From assembly GCA_019828565.1 (NCBI GenBank), contig JAHDYR010000009.1:124001-188000 (forward strand): a DNA stretch of 64,000 nt, in the 5' to 3' direction. A program made the position numbers and the translations under genes. This DNA comes from Carpediemonas membranifera (lineage: Eukaryota > Fornicata). The first letter of the stretch is position 1, and the number at the start of each line of letters is the position of its first letter. The notes beneath the pieces are model-generated. The model was not told where the DNA came from. It worked only from the letters and a program-made list of their open reading frames with translations, and did not search any database. This document shows positions 1-10,142 of the stretch, piece after piece.

Positions 1-630
1 CCGATGGACTTGGCAGACCGGGCAGGCCTTGACGAACTGTTTCACCTCATTGTACATCCCCTTCCACGTCTCTCCTTTTTCAATCAGGCGTTGTAGGGTA
101 GCCCGAATGCCCAGATGTCCTTGTAAACCCCCATGTATGCTTTCGATCAGGTCAGTATGGCTCGTATCGGCACTTTGTAGGTGTACTAGACGGGACAAGC
201 CGTCTGCACCGCCGTTGGCCACTCCTGGTACGTGTTCCACGGAATAGTTGAACCGTGCCATGGCCAGATGCCACCTAACCACCTTAGCGTTGGCAGAGGT
301 GGCCAGGTAGAGCAGATTTTTGTGGTCAGTGCGCACAACGAACTCTCGTCCGATCAGTAGTCGCTCTGCCTTCTGCATTGCGAAATAAATCGCGAACGCC
401 TCCTTCTCATACGTCGACCATCGGCGTTGGGTAGCGTCGAATGTCTTCGAGTAAAAGGCGATCGGACTAGGACCTGACGCGGATTCTTGCATCAGTACGG
501 CACCTGCTGCGACATCACTTGCGTCGGTCTGCAATATCAGCTTCGACCCAGGCTTGGGGTGTACGAGCATTCTGTTGTCCAGCAGGCAGGTCTTGACGCG
601 CTCAAATGCGTCTTGTTGGTCTGGTCCCCA
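1..630 (-). CDS. RNase H and integrase N-terminus of element K, partial
   Basis: In-frame continuation of the K polyprotein after the TAG. I translated the whole stretch by hand and found no further stop. It holds RNase H, with motifs LQTDASD and RTDHKN and the typical end motif ADGLSRL, followed by the integrase zinc-binding region with histidines near SIHGGLQGHLG and the CPVC pair at the window edge. The product degrades the RNA strand during cDNA synthesis and integrates the cDNA. The catalytic core of the integrase lies outside the window. Confidence 0.85.
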
Positions 631-2769
631 CTAAAACTTCCTGTTGGCCCGGGTGAGGGCCGCAAGGGGCTCAGTTATGTCCGCGTAGCGCTCAATCATG
701 GGGCGGAAGTAGTTAACAGTCCCCAAGAGCGTACGAAGCGTCGACAGGTCACGGGGGGGTGCAAGATCGTGAATTCCTTGCAGGCGATCCTCTGCGATCC
801 TCTTGCCGTCGGCGCTAACGGTCCATCCTAGATAATCGATCTCGGACGCAGCGAAGATGCACTTCTTCGCATTGAGACGGAGTCCTCGAGTGTGGAGTTT
901 TCCGAGAACGGTCTCCAGGCGACGTAGAAATTCGGTTTTGTCCCGGCCGTAGACCACTACGTCGTCCACGTACACCAAACAGTCGGTGTACACGCTGCTT
1001 CCTAGCGCTGCCTCCAGGGCTCGTTGGCAGTACGCTGCAGCATTTTTTAGCCCAAAGGGCATCCTCGTATAACAGTATTTGACACCGTCAACGATAAAGG
1101 CCGTCATATCCTGGCATTCGTGTTTCAAGGGGATTTGAAGAAACGCCTTGCTCAAATCAAGGGCTGCAAAGTATGAGTTGCCCTGCAGCCTCTCTACGAG
1201 GTCGTCTATTAGAGGCAAGGGGTGGGTCAGGTCAGTCGTGATCTCGTTCAGACGTCTAAAGTCAAGGCACATGCGACGTGTACGGTCCCGCTTCCAAGCT
1301 AACACAACCGGGTTGTTGTACTGGCTCTCGGAACGTCTTATAACCGCCATGTTGCAAAGCTCCTCGACCTGTCGCTTCATCTCTTCCACTTCGCCCTCGC
1401 CGTAGCGGTAGGGCGGTACGTTGACCACTCTGTCATGTCGAAGGTCCAACCCGAATGGCTCCACATCGGCCGGCTCATCAATACCTCCGAACAACCCCCC
1501 TAGCTTCGCTAACACCTCTTCGACCTCCACGGTCAGGTCCATTATCACCGGCTTGGCATCATTGGTCTTCTGCGCGCTCGACAGGTAGACTTCTTCGTCA
1601 AACTCATCGCCCTCCAGCTCCAGGAACGTCTTGGTCCCTTCTCCAGCTGTTGGTAGGTGGATTTCCACCAAGCCCAAGGCCGTTAGCGTCGGGAATCCGA
1701 ACACTATCTGCGGCTTAAGCCTCGGTAGGATGTAGAGTACTAGCTTCGCCGTAGTACGGCGTCCTGTCTTCGGAATAACTCCTAGATCGATGTTGACTTC
1801 GATCATCTCATGCACGTTGTAAACCGTCCCGCCTTGCAATCGAACCTTCACGTTTGTGGGGATAATTTCATCCGCGAACCCCAACTCGTCGATCAACGTC
1901 TTGTCGACAAAATCTGCGTCGGCCCCGGTGTCTAGCAATGTGTTAACGTCGCGACCGTCTACACACACCACGGCTTCAGGACGCTTCGCGGTCCCCTGGG
2001 CGACCAAAGAGGAAGAAGACAGAGAGAAACAAGCCTGAGTTTTTACACCCTTCTTGCGTTCGTCCCTCTGCTTCTTCCAGCACTTTGTGGCATCGTGGCC
2101 CACCTTGTTGCAGTAGGGGCACTTGGTAGACGCCTTGTCTTCATGCTTCTTCTTGGTCTTCTCGCCCTTCGACTCAACTGACTGACGCTGCGCCTCACGT
2201 CTACCCTTCTCAGCCTCCAGGGCTTGCTCAAAAGCCACCTTCATGGTCTCCTCCAGATCCTTGCTCTTCTTCTTGGCGCCGATTCGCTCTCTCAGGACTT
2301 GATAGCGGACTCCAGCGACGAACGCCTCCACGAGTTGCTTGGCTTGAGGCTGCAGCTCGCCGAAGTAGGAACACGTCTCCTTGAATGTCAGCACGTAATC
2401 GGCCATGTTCTCGACGAGATTGCCCGACTCGGGGCAATTCAGCTTCTTCAGCCATTCGATGGCCTCTAGCTCGTCGAGAGGTTGGAACATCTTGTTAATC
2501 AGGTCGATAAACTCCTCGTTCCACTCCGTCTCACGATCGGGGTCATGCTCATCCATCGGTTCATCCACCACCTGGAGAAAAGAGCCCAGCATGGGAGAAC
2601 GGCACTTAAACGTTTCGAGCACTTCGTTTGACACCAGGTCGAAAATAGCAATCGGATCACGGCACCTAGCGGCATAAGCACGCCAGGACTTAACCATATG
2701 GCGCCACTCCGCCACAGAGACCTTATTAAGGTAGGGTGCGTAGTTCAGCACTGTTTCCGGTACTACCAT
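631..2769 (-). CDS. Ty3 Gag-protease-reverse transcriptase polyprotein (element K)
   Basis: Gag, protease and reverse transcriptase (RT) of a Ty3/gypsy retrotransposon, acting in cytoplasmic particles. I place the start at the ATG at 2769, 12 bases inside the LTR; a longer frame to 2799 has no better start. Gag fills about residues 1-215, one CX2CX4HX4C zinc knuckle lies near 217-230, the aspartic protease motif LLDTGAD near 280, and the RT active site YVDD near 600. The RT motifs MCLDFRRLN and RMPFGLKNA are intact. The frame stops at a TAG (631-633) exactly at the RT/RNase H boundary. The same frame then stays open to the window edge, so this is either a single nonsense mutation or a readthrough site. 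Confidence 0.88.
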   Translation of the reverse strand: MVVPETVLNYAPYLNKVSVAEWRHMVKSWRAYAARCRDPIAIFDLVSNEVLETFKCRSPMLGSFLQVVDEPMDEHDPDRETEWNEEFIDLINKMFQPLDELEAIEWLKKLNCPESGNLVENMADYVLTFKETCSYFGELQPQAKQLVEAFVAGVRYQVLRERIGAKKKSKDLEETMKVAFEQALEAEKGRREAQRQSVESKGEKTKKKHEDKASTKCPYCNKVGHDATKCWKKQRDERKKGVKTQACFSLSSSSLVAQGTAKRPEAVVCVDGRDVNTLLDTGADADFVDKTLIDELGFADEIIPTNVKVRLQGGTVYNVHEMIEVNIDLGVIPKTGRRTTAKLVLYILPRLKPQIVFGFPTLTALGLVEIHLPTAGEGTKTFLELEGDEFDEEVYLSSAQKTNDAKPVIMDLTVEVEEVLAKLGGLFGGIDEPADVEPFGLDLRHDRVVNVPPYRYGEGEVEEMKRQVEELCNMAVIRRSESQYNNPVVLAWKRDRTRRMCLDFRRLNEITTDLTHPLPLIDDLVERLQGNSYFAALDLSKAFLQIPLKHECQDMTAFIVDGVKYCYTRMPFGLKNAAAYCQRALEAALGSSVYTDCLVYVDDVVVYGRDKTEFLRRLETVLGKLHTRGLRLNAKKCIFAASEIDYLGWTVSADGKRIAEDRLQGIHDLAPPRDLSTLRTLLGTVNYFRPMIERYADITEPLAALTRANRKF

Positions 2770-2771
2770 GG

Positions 2772-2783
2772 CAATATATATTG
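2772..2783 (-). promoter_or_regulatory. 12-bp palindrome at the inner edge of the K 5' LTR
   Basis: CAATATATATTG, self-complementary. It overlaps the last two bases of the LTR and lies two bases before the gag ATG. It occupies the place of the primer binding site. See the finding on palindromes. Confidence 0.6.
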
Positions 2784-2848
2784 TTGCAGCAGGAAACACA
2801 GAGAGTGATTTAATTGATCCGGGGTAAATCAGTCATCAATTGATTACA
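2782..2848 (-). repeat. Putative 67-bp 5' LTR of element K
   Basis: Begins TGTTGCAGC and ends GATTACA on the plus strand (TG...CA). The right edge is set by the switch to plus-strand gag coding of element G. It is unproven because the partner LTR is outside the window, but the size agrees with the other very short LTRs here. Confidence 0.5.
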
Positions 2849-4328
2849 GACCTTCTTTCGAGAAGCCCAACCTTTCCTCTTTACTAAGCTTTGTCGAGAA
2901 GTACCAAGAGTACGTCCGTCTACACCATAAGAGACGGCTTCTCCAGCGTTTCAGCCCCGCTGTTAAGTCTTATCTACGCGTCAAGGGAATGGACATCGTC
3001 AGCGAGTTCGAGAAGGCGAGCCTAGACGCCGAAGGCTAACCGAAGCCCAAGGACCTGGAGGGATCTCGATTTCTTTAAGGTCGTCGCGTCGGCCTTCAAT
3101 CCATCCCAGACAACCTTACTGCTTGACTACTTCTCCATCAACGTCCATGGCCTCGACATCGGCCGATTCTCCCAATATGCCGAGAAGTTCCAGTCGCGTG
3201 TCAGCATCCTGCAACCCCCCTTCTCCGACAACGCCCTGCGCGACCTCTTTGTGCGAGGTGTCACGGACGAATACCTGCGTCGCGACATCGAAGCCACCAC
3301 TCCCGGGATGTCACTCCAAGAGACGATACTGAGTTCCCTGGCTCGCCCCCGCAAGAAATCGGGCCATCGAAAGATTGCCGTCCCCGATCGTTCCGATCGA
3401 TTCGACCGAACCAGCCCCTCCAAACAGGCATCTCCCAAGCACGACGCACCTTCCGGTGTCATCTCCAAGCCTCGCAATCCGACACAGGATTCATCGTCCT
3501 TAACCTGCCACAACTGCGGAAAACGGGGCCACAAATCACCAGATTGCCGCAATCCTAAGACCAGATGCACAGCATGCAACAGAGAAGGACACATGGCCAA
3601 GTTCTGTCGCAAGACAGGTACTGTAAACGGCCAGGAGTGCTCCAACCATTGTTTCACCGCTAAGAGCGTCCAACCTTCCCTTCCAGTATGCAGAGCGGTA
3701 TTAGAGAAGAAGCAGGTATCAGTTCTTCTCGATTCTGGTTCCGACGTCACAGTAGTGGCACCCAGAGTCTTAACGTCACAAGAGAGAACACCAGTTTCTC
3801 GTACCATCCATACCATGGGTGGAACTTGCTCCGTAACAGAACAAGTGGAGTTGTCTCTCTATTTAGAGGTATCTCCCTTCACTCCGCACGGCTGCCAGTT
3901 CCCTACCACCGCCTTAGTGCTCGACAGCGAGTTTGATATCATCCTGGGCTACGCAGACATGTGCGCCCTTGGTATCCTGCCGTCCATCACGTCGATCCAA
4001 CTCGCAGACAACGAATCGATCGATCAACTCATGACTCCGGACACCCCTGAGTTCGTCGAACAGTCATACCAGATGTCCACCCGCGCTCAAGCAAGCCAAG
4101 CCTCTCCTCCTCGAATACCGAGATGTGTTCCAAGAGAGGCCTGAGCCGAGTGCCCTTGAACCTTACGACCTCGTACTCACGGAGAACAAGGTGGTTAACG
4201 CTCGTCCGTACTTCGTCACCCCACCGAAGCTTCCCATAGTACAGGAGCATCTCGACAAGCTCCTAGCCAAGCGCTTCATCGAGAAATCTATGTCCCCGTA
4301 CTCATCTCCTTCGATCATCGTCCCGAAG
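2849..4328 (+). pseudogene. Gag-protease-RT fragment of Ty3 element G, both ends lost
   Basis: Plus-strand remnant related to elements A and C. Gag coding is visible in one frame from about 2854 to a TAA near 3040, then in another frame from about 3080 to 4144. Two zinc knuckles (CHNCGKRGHKSPDC and CTACNREGHMAKFC) are followed by the protease motif LLDSGSD. A further frameshift near 4110 leads into the start of RT (RLEPYDL-like region, then SPSIIVPK), where homology ends abruptly at 4328. The 5' end is cut by element K and the 3' end by a junction with the accessory gene of element F. At least three lesions make it non-functional. Confidence 0.8.
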
Positions 4329-5458
4329 ATTTCTTCGAGTGCGAAAGCGCCCGTAAGGCCGTGCAGTCCGCTGTGCGCCGCGGTTATCTTGCAGACGTTC
4401 GTTCCCGTCGCCACCGCCACGCCGGGCGCCTTCGTGAGGACCAAGCACGCCGAATGGTGCCGCGACAGGCTGTTCTGGACGCTGTCAGCGCGGAGGCCGT
4501 TGTCGACGCCGAGGGCTCCGAGGCCACTCCTCACTCGGTTGCCGCTGACCAGGAGGATCAGACGAGCCTGGCGGATACCCCTTCCAGCGCCTCGGAGGAC
4601 TCAGACGATGCGACTGACACCTCGGACGTGGCTGAGCTCCCGGACGATGCGCCCCCGCAGGACCTGGCCGGGCACATCGACCGCCTGTGGAGCCACTTCT
4701 ATAACTTCATTGACGGTCCGTCAGCCCTGCTCAAGGAGCTTAACCAGGGTAACCTCTTCGCGTTCAACCCTGATATCCGAACCCATCAGGCTATCTTGCT
4801 TGTCTCTCGCGTGGCCAACCTGTTGGCCGCTTGGGCACGGAAGAAAAATGTCTCGACAGACAGCGACTCGGCCATCGTGCGTCGGTTCCTGGCTGTCTAT
4901 CTGGGCACGCCCCACCTGTGGTCGACAGCACGTTGCCCCAACGGATACAGCATCCCAGGTTCCAACGTGGATATCGTCTGGCGGGCAGTCTGCCACGGCG
5001 CTCACCCGAGCCTGTTCCGGCTCCTTGTGGGTGCCGAGGCACATGGCCTTCGCGCGTGTGACTCACGCGCATTCCTCCGGAGCTACCGTGAAGCTCTCGA
5101 GGAGGGATGGTCCAACTCCGCTAACTCAGGCCTTTCCGCCGCGGATCATCTTGAGGCCGCCATCTCCTCGGTCCAGCTTGGCCCGCCTGGGAACCTTGGA
5201 CTCTGCGAGGGAGTTACCGTCAGTGTCGACACGCTGACTCTTCTCGAGTACTCCGAGCCCGGTCGCCGCTACGAGCTCTCCGGCGTCCTAGGTTACTTCG
5301 AGGGAGAGGATCGCATTCTCCTTGAGTACACAGGGTTCGAAGGTCGACCCACAATCGTGACTCCCGACGAAGACTTGACCCATCGCTATGGGCGCTCGGT
5401 CCATCAACTCACCATTCCCGACGACTTTGTCTTCAATACTTGCGCTCCTGCCGCTTAA
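4329..5458 (+). CDS. Antisense accessory gene of element F, N-terminus truncated
   Basis: Open frame with no recognised family, convergent with the minus-strand pol of element F: its TAA ends 22 bases from the pol stop at 5481. It is homologous to the 414-residue gene at 36670-37914, which sits in the same place beside the pol of element A. Shared patterns are ARKA near the start, then RA(V/I)xxGxxPxL(F/Y), a run VGxAxG(L/I)xAxDxRxF, and EPxRxYxLxxxxG near the C-terminus. A Ser/Asp/Glu-rich, probably disordered stretch (about 4490-4660) separates a short basic N-terminal part from a folded-looking C-terminal half. I see no signal peptide or membrane segment. The reading frame is open upstream to the junction at 4328, and comparison suggests about 13-15 N-terminal residues, including the start codon, are missing. 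Confidence 0.7.
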
Positions 5459-5480
5459 TAAAGGACTACTGGTGTGGCAT

Positions 5481-7075
5481 TTACCTGCCAACACGCTTCA
5501 AGAATATGTCCAGAGCCTCACAGTCTTTGACATTGGAGTAGGGCTCCCAGGAGTCCTCCCCAGGCTCGTAGTTGGTCCATCTAACCAGGAACCTGCGCTT
5601 TGAGACAACTTTCTCCTTGGTCGAGTATCTCTTCAACCAAATACTCTGAGTTTGACGTCGCAGCCAGCCTCTGGGCCTTATCACGCGATATGTCGCCCAC
5701 GAATGTCCGAACCCTCTCGGCTGGGATCTTCAATTCCTTCGCGGGGTTGTTGATATCCCGAACCATGTAAGCTATCAACGCAGAGTCTCGCATGACTGGT
5801 CGTACCAGCTCCATCGGTCCGCGCCAGCCTGCGGACAGCTTAGACGGCGGACGATTCGGGTACTTAACTAGCACGTAGGGTGACGTAATGGGAGTCTGCC
5901 CTGACGCTGCCTGCATCGCGTCGTCGCGCATAGCTTGGATCCGCGCTGCGGCTAGATCACGTGCCATCTGCACTGCTTCCAACAGGTCCTGCGCCGGTCG
6001 CGAGTCCGACTCAGTCGTGACCAACACTTCGCCCGGGACCGTGAACGCTGTTCCGTAAATGATCTCATAGGGGGTCAGACGGGTCGCCGCTCGGGGTGCC
6101 GAGTTGACCAGGAAACGCGCCACGGGGAGGGACTCGACCCAATCCTCGGACTCAAGCTCGTATTTGCGAGCCTTGAGGATGCGGAGTACAGTGGCGTTAG
6201 CCCGCTCCACCAGCCCATTCGATTGGGGGTGGTATGCCGTGGTAATATGTGGCGTAAACCCGACCCGCACCGCGAGCTCTCGAAACAGCTTGTTGTCGAA
6301 CTGGCTGCCACCGTCAGTTTGCAAGACCTTGGGTGCGCCGTACCGCAGCACCCATGAGTCGGTGAACGCTCTAACAGCCTCATCCGCTCGGGTAGACCGG
6401 AGCGCAACCAGCTCGGTCAGGCGGGAGGCCATATCGACGACAACCAGTATAAACCTGTAGCCGTTATACTCGGGCAACGGCCCGATGGTGTCCATCGCCA
6501 CACTCTCGAAAGGCTTAAGTAGCTGTGTGGAGGTAAGGACGTGAGGCCTTAGTCGGTCTGTTAGTCTGTTGACATATGGGACAGGCCTTGATCACCTCAG
6601 CGACCCGCTTGACCGGAGCCTTAAGGCCCAGGGTGCGCAAGCGCTCGAGGGTCGTATAGATGGGTAGATGGGCATTGCCCAGGAGGTGAGTAGCTGAGAT
6701 CTGATCATTCGTCGCTGTTGCGGTCATGGCATAAACGCGGCTCAGTCCATCCGCGGCGCCGTTGTCGGCGCCGGGCACATGCTTGATGGTGAACTGCAGG
6801 TCGCTAATCGACTCGTACCACCGCTGCACTTTCGCGTTGGTCGAACGTGACATATAGACAAGGTTGCGGTGATCGGTACGCAGTGTAAACGGTTTCCAGC
6901 AAAGGAAGCGGCGCCAACGCTGGAGTGCAGAGACGATGGCGAACGCCTCTTGTTCAATGGTGCTCCAGCGCGTCTGTACATCCGTGAAGGCACGCGACAT
7001 ATAACAGACGTGCCGACCGTCCTGCAGCAGAACACCGCCATAGCCGAGATCAGAAGCGTCTGTCATTATCTTTAC
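5481..7075 (-). pseudogene. RNase H-integrase-chromodomain of element F
   Basis: Minus-strand pol remnant. RNase H starts at MTDASDLGYG (7066) and includes RTDHRN and ADGLSRVY. The integrase zinc region ends in CPIC. The catalytic core has D in MDTIGP, D in QTDGGSQF, and E in HPQSNGLVERAN. A chromodomain-like C-terminus (EYLVEEIL, then RFLVRWTNYEPGEDSWEPY) ends at 5481. A one-base insertion near 6510 and another indel near 5620 break the frame. The closest relatives in this window are elements A and C. The chromodomain presumably directs integration to particular chromatin. Confidence 0.85.
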
Positions 7076-7121
7076 GCTTTAAATAGGGGGCTACGAAAAG
7101 GTCGGGAACTTGGAATTGCAT
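7076..7121 (-). pseudogene. Gag N-terminus remnant of element F
   Basis: An ATG at 7119-7121, 15 bases from the 5' LTR, opens a frame of about 15 codons (MQFQVPDLFVAPY...) that runs into a different frame just before RNase H. The remainder of gag, protease and RT is absent, which implies an internal deletion with a breakpoint near 7075-7085. Confidence 0.5.
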
Positions 7122-7126
7122 GGATC

Positions 7127-7138
7127 CAGTAATTACTG
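7127..7138 (-). promoter_or_regulatory. 12-bp palindrome at the inner edge of the F 5' LTR
   Basis: CAGTAATTACTG, self-complementary. It includes the last two bases of the LTR and is followed within 5 bases by the gag ATG. It lies in the primer-binding-site position. Confidence 0.6.
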
Positions 7139-7230
7139 TGGTGCAACCCAGATGAAGAGGAAGTGATTTAAAGAGTCAACCCTCGGTGGGGAAAAGGGCT
7201 AAAACTAAAATATCAATTAAACGCACTACA
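7137..7230 (-). repeat. 94-bp 5' LTR of element F
   Basis: Begins TGTGGTGCAACC and ends CGCACTACA on the plus strand. It interrupts the RT of element E right after the codons for FNFLAR. The partner LTR is missing. Confidence 0.6.
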
Positions 7231-9377
7231 GCGAGCTAGGAAGTTGAACTTCCCAAGGGTCCGCCTCAGCTCTCGTATATCTGACGGGGGTGGCAGCTCG
7301 AGCATGGGCTGCTTGCGCTTATCCGAGATACGAGAGCCCTCATTATTGACAACGAAACCGAACGCCTCTGTCTCAGGCGCGCCGAGAGTGCACTTCTCCG
7401 CCTTGAGGCGGAGGCGGCAGGCCCGAAGGGCCTCGAACAGCTGTCTAGTGCGACCCAAGTACAGCTCGGGCGAGTCAGCGTAGTTGAGGATGTCGTCGAC
7501 ATAGACGCTCTTGCCAGGCACGTCTCTGAGCGCCGTGTCCATGGCCCTCTGGAAGCGACCAGGGGCGTTGGCCAGCCCGAACGGGAGCCTGCGGTACTCA
7601 TACTGTCCACCGGGCACGACGAATGAGGTTAGGGGCATTGCTTCCGGGGCGAGCCACATCTGGTTGTAACCAGAACGAAGGTCGAAACTGCCGAAGAAAG
7701 ACGAACCCGCCGCCGCGTTCAGGAAGTCCCTCATGTCTGGAAGGGGGTATGCGTCCTTGGCTGATGCGTCATTAAGGGGGTTGTATGCGACGCAGAAACG
7801 CTTCTCCCCTCCCTTCTTATCCGCCAGGACATGGGGGCACGCGACGGGGCTAGTGCTCGGCTGGACGATTCCGTCCCGCAGGAGGCGATCGATCTCCTTC
7901 TGGACCATCTCGAGATACCCCTTGACAGGTCGGGGCGAGGCCTTGGTCGTGAAGGGGGCGATCAGCTCGATGGTGAAGGCTGGAAGGGTGGAGCCCTCGG
8001 CCGGTAGGACGGGGTCGAAAAGCTCGCGGAACTCATGGACTAATGCAGTTAGCTCGTCGTGGAGGGGGCCCTCGGGTATAGTAATCTTAGAGAGCTCGGC
8101 AGCGATCCGCACCTCCACGTCGCTGGTGTCCGTTGTGTCACCCTCGAAGTCGAGGAATCCGACAGGGTTGATGTCATCATCATCCTCGACGGGCGTGTCG
8201 GATGGGATGATCAGGGTGGTGTCCGTGAGGAGACCAACCTCCCGCAGGATGTCTCGTCCCAGCAGGATGGAGTGACCCTTCCCATGCAACACGTGGAACG
8301 GCCACTCGAGGGACACCTGGGTGTTGGCGCCGGGCATCCTAATCGGCAGTTGGCGAATGTCCGCGGTCGTCGGCTCCTGGTTCGCGTCGCGGATAACCGC
8401 CTTACCCGAACAGGGGACGGGGTTGGCTCGCAGGAGTACATCACGCGTTCCCTTGGACATACAAGACACAGCAGCGCCCGTGTCTAGCTCGGCCTTGGTC
8501 TTCACTCCGTTCAGAGTGATGTCGATGATGATCGCTTGACGGTCGACACCCCAGACCTGTCTAACTACGGCCTCTGGACCGTCCATGTCGGTAGCAGCGA
8601 CTTGGTGGGCGACCATGTTAGGGAACTGGGCCTTCGGAGGGTTGCTGCGCAAGGCCATTGGATGGGACTTGACCCTCGGAGGTTGCTGGATGGATGGTTG
8701 CTGAGGGGCCGGCTTCGTGATATCAGCCGTGTTGGCCCTGCCCATGACGAGCGAGCAGACGTCAGGCTTGTGGGAACCCCAGCGCTTATGGTGTTGGCAC
8801 CACGTCATGCCCTCGAAGGGGGGGTTAGCCGGGTTGCACCAACGTTCGGCGAACTTGGCGTTGACGTGGGTGTCGTCCTTTGAACCCAAAAGGGCCTTAT
8901 GGTCGCCCTGCTTACGGGCGTCCTTACGTGGCACGGCGGGGGGCTTCGGAGTAGCCTCGGCCTTAACCTGCCCACGAGGGGGATGAACCAATGATGCAGG
9001 CGCAGGGGTAGCCGGGAGTGGCACGACGGTACGCGTCGGTGCGGCAACAGGCAGGCTGGGGGCGGCCTGATACGTCATTGCGCGGCGACGCGCGGTCTCC
9101 ACGGCACGCAGCTCGGCGATGAAGTCGACGGCCAGCTGCGTGACGTCAGTGTTCTTGCGGAGCGCCGCCAGACACTCATGCGCCTGCCTAATGCTGGCAG
9201 GCGCCTCCTTGAGAGTCGCGGTGAAGGTGCGCAAGACAGCAGCGGGGGAAAGAATCCCCGTGGGGTCCAGCCAGACCCGGGCCTGTTCAAAGGCCGTCAC
9301 TACGGCCGATATAGCCAGGTCGGGGCTGGGGGGAAGGCTGCCGCGCCAGAGGGCCAGACCCTTTGCTAGCAGTCGCG
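7231..9377 (-). CDS. Gag C-terminus-protease-RT of element E
   Basis: Long open minus-strand frame. It encodes the rest of Gag, a Cys/His cluster near 8740-8850 (CX11CX2HX6H type spacing ending HKPDVC) that is unlike a standard CCHC knuckle, the protease motif ELDTGAAV near 8490, and an RT with the active site YVDD near 7500 and the motif RRLPFGLANAPGRFQ. The frame is entered from the upstream gag by a frameshift near 9376. It is cut inside the RT thumb (LRRTLGKFNFLAR) by the LTR of element F at 7230. RT motifs are intact, so E was probably functional until F inserted. Confidence 0.85.
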
Positions 9378-9902
9378 CTGAAGGAGAGTCGGATCGGCCA
9401 AGGTGAACGCAGCGGCCACGATGGCCTTCAGGCGATCAAAATCAGCCTGAGTGGCCGCCAGCTCCACTGAGAGGGCTGCCTGGGACGTGAGCGGAAAAGC
9501 CGCACGGGTGGCCCAGGCCTGGTGGAGCGGGAGGATGTTGGTGAGGCGAGAGTCGAGCCGCATCGCCGGCAGCAGATGGCTAACGCCGCACATGGGACTC
9601 TCTGCCATGGGATGAGCAAGCTTAAACCGCTCGTATGCCTCCAGGTAGGTCCGCCACTGATCTTCGCCAAGACCGGCGAGTGAGAGCGGGCAACGAGGAC
9701 GCTTAACGGCTACCATTGGTGAGGAGCCCGAAGACTGCCGCAAGACAGCGGCTAGGCGTGCTTGAGCCTCAAGAACGTCAATACGGGCCTGAAGTTCCTC
9801 TGGAGTAGCGGGAGCTGCCGGAACTGGCGAATCCGGCAGCGTGGGAAGTCCGTCAAAGTTAAGAGGACTTACTTGCATATCGGACAACGCTAATGAATTC
9901 AT
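9366..9902 (-). CDS. Gag N-terminal region of element E
   Basis: A 179-codon frame starting at the ATG 9902-9900, the three bases immediately inside the 5' LTR, so the mRNA leader would lie almost wholly inside the LTR. The protein has a predicted coiled coil around LQARIDVLEAQARL and the remainder is probably helical capsid-like sequence. It ends in TGC TAG, and the downstream frame (LLAKGLALW...) overlaps it by about 10 bases. That could be a programmed shift or a one-base lesion. Confidence 0.7.
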   Translation of the reverse strand: MNSLALSDMQVSPLNFDGLPTLPDSPVPAAPATPEELQARIDVLEAQARLAAVLRQSSGSSPMVAVKRPRCPLSLAGLGEDQWRTYLEAYERFKLAHPMAESPMCGVSHLLPAMRLDSRLTNILPLHQAWATRAAFPLTSQAALSVELAATQADFDRLKAIVAAAFTLADPTLLQRDC

Positions 9903-9903
9903 T
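9892..9903 (-). promoter_or_regulatory. 12-bp palindrome at the inner edge of the E 5' LTR
   Basis: AATGAATTCATT, self-complementary. It includes the terminal base of the LTR and contains the gag ATG itself. Confidence 0.6.
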
Positions 9904-9981
9904 GTGCTGCGACAGAGCAAGAGAGAGAAGTGTGCAGTTTAAAAACGTCATCAGTTGATTAGCTCATAGGGCCACACTACA
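9903..9981 (-). repeat. 79-bp 5' LTR of element E
   Basis: TG...CA segment (TGTGCTGCGACAG ... CCACACTACA on plus). Its outer edge is set by the break in D's RNase H and its inner edge by the gag ATG and palindrome. No partner LTR is in the window. Confidence 0.6.
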
Positions 9982-10142
9982 CTTGCTCGATGGTTGACCA
10001 CCGCTGTTGTGCCTCCGAGAAGCGATGGGAGGTGTAAGCTATCACCTGTTCGACACCATCCTTCTCCTGCAGTATGACACCTCCGCAGCCTGCTGTGGAG
10101 GCATCAGTGCGAACTAGGAGGGTCTTAGAGTAGTCGGGATAG
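9982..10142 (-). pseudogene. RNase H fragment of element D
   Basis: Minus-strand codons for an RNase H with LVRTDASTAGCGG and the downstream RWSTIEQ. The upstream part of the same domain lies at 19477-19500. Removing element B and one copy of ATAG joins the two in frame (RPVLAY to PDYSKTLLV). The fragment is cut at 9981 by the LTR of element E. Confidence 0.85.

Larger units (their letters stand above)
1..2848 (-). mobile_element. Ty3/gypsy element K, 3' part beyond the window
   Basis: Minus-strand LTR retrotransposon whose 5' LTR is at the right end (about 2782-2848) and whose coding region runs leftward off the window. It has gag, a zinc knuckle, protease, reverse transcriptase, RNase H and the start of integrase in one frame broken by a single TAG. 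It abuts the middle of a plus-strand gag (element G), so K probably inserted into G. The TSD cannot be tested because the left LTR is not in view. Confidence 0.85.
4329..7230 (-). mobile_element. Ty3/gypsy element F, internally deleted and 3' truncated
   Basis: Minus-strand element with a 94-bp 5' LTR (7137-7230), a few codons of gag, a deletion removing most of gag through RT, then RNase H, integrase and chromodomain (7075-5481), and an oppositely oriented accessory gene (4329-5458). The 3' LTR is missing because the accessory gene is joined to element G. The LTR abuts the middle of element E's RT, so F inserted into E. I assume that the LTR and the RNase H-integrase part belong to one element. 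Confidence 0.65.
7231..9981 (-). mobile_element. Ty3/gypsy element E, 3' part missing
   Basis: Minus-strand element with a 79-bp 5' LTR at 9903-9981 and gag, protease and RT coding to 7231, where the LTR of element F begins. RNase H and integrase of E are not found in the window. E's LTR directly follows the RNase H fragment of element D, so E inserted into D. Confidence 0.75.

Noticed and set aside
4125-5237. 370-codon plus frame apparently fusing RT to a new protein
   Set aside because: Past 4330 it runs in the wrong frame of the accessory gene. Only the first 68 codons (element G) are real.
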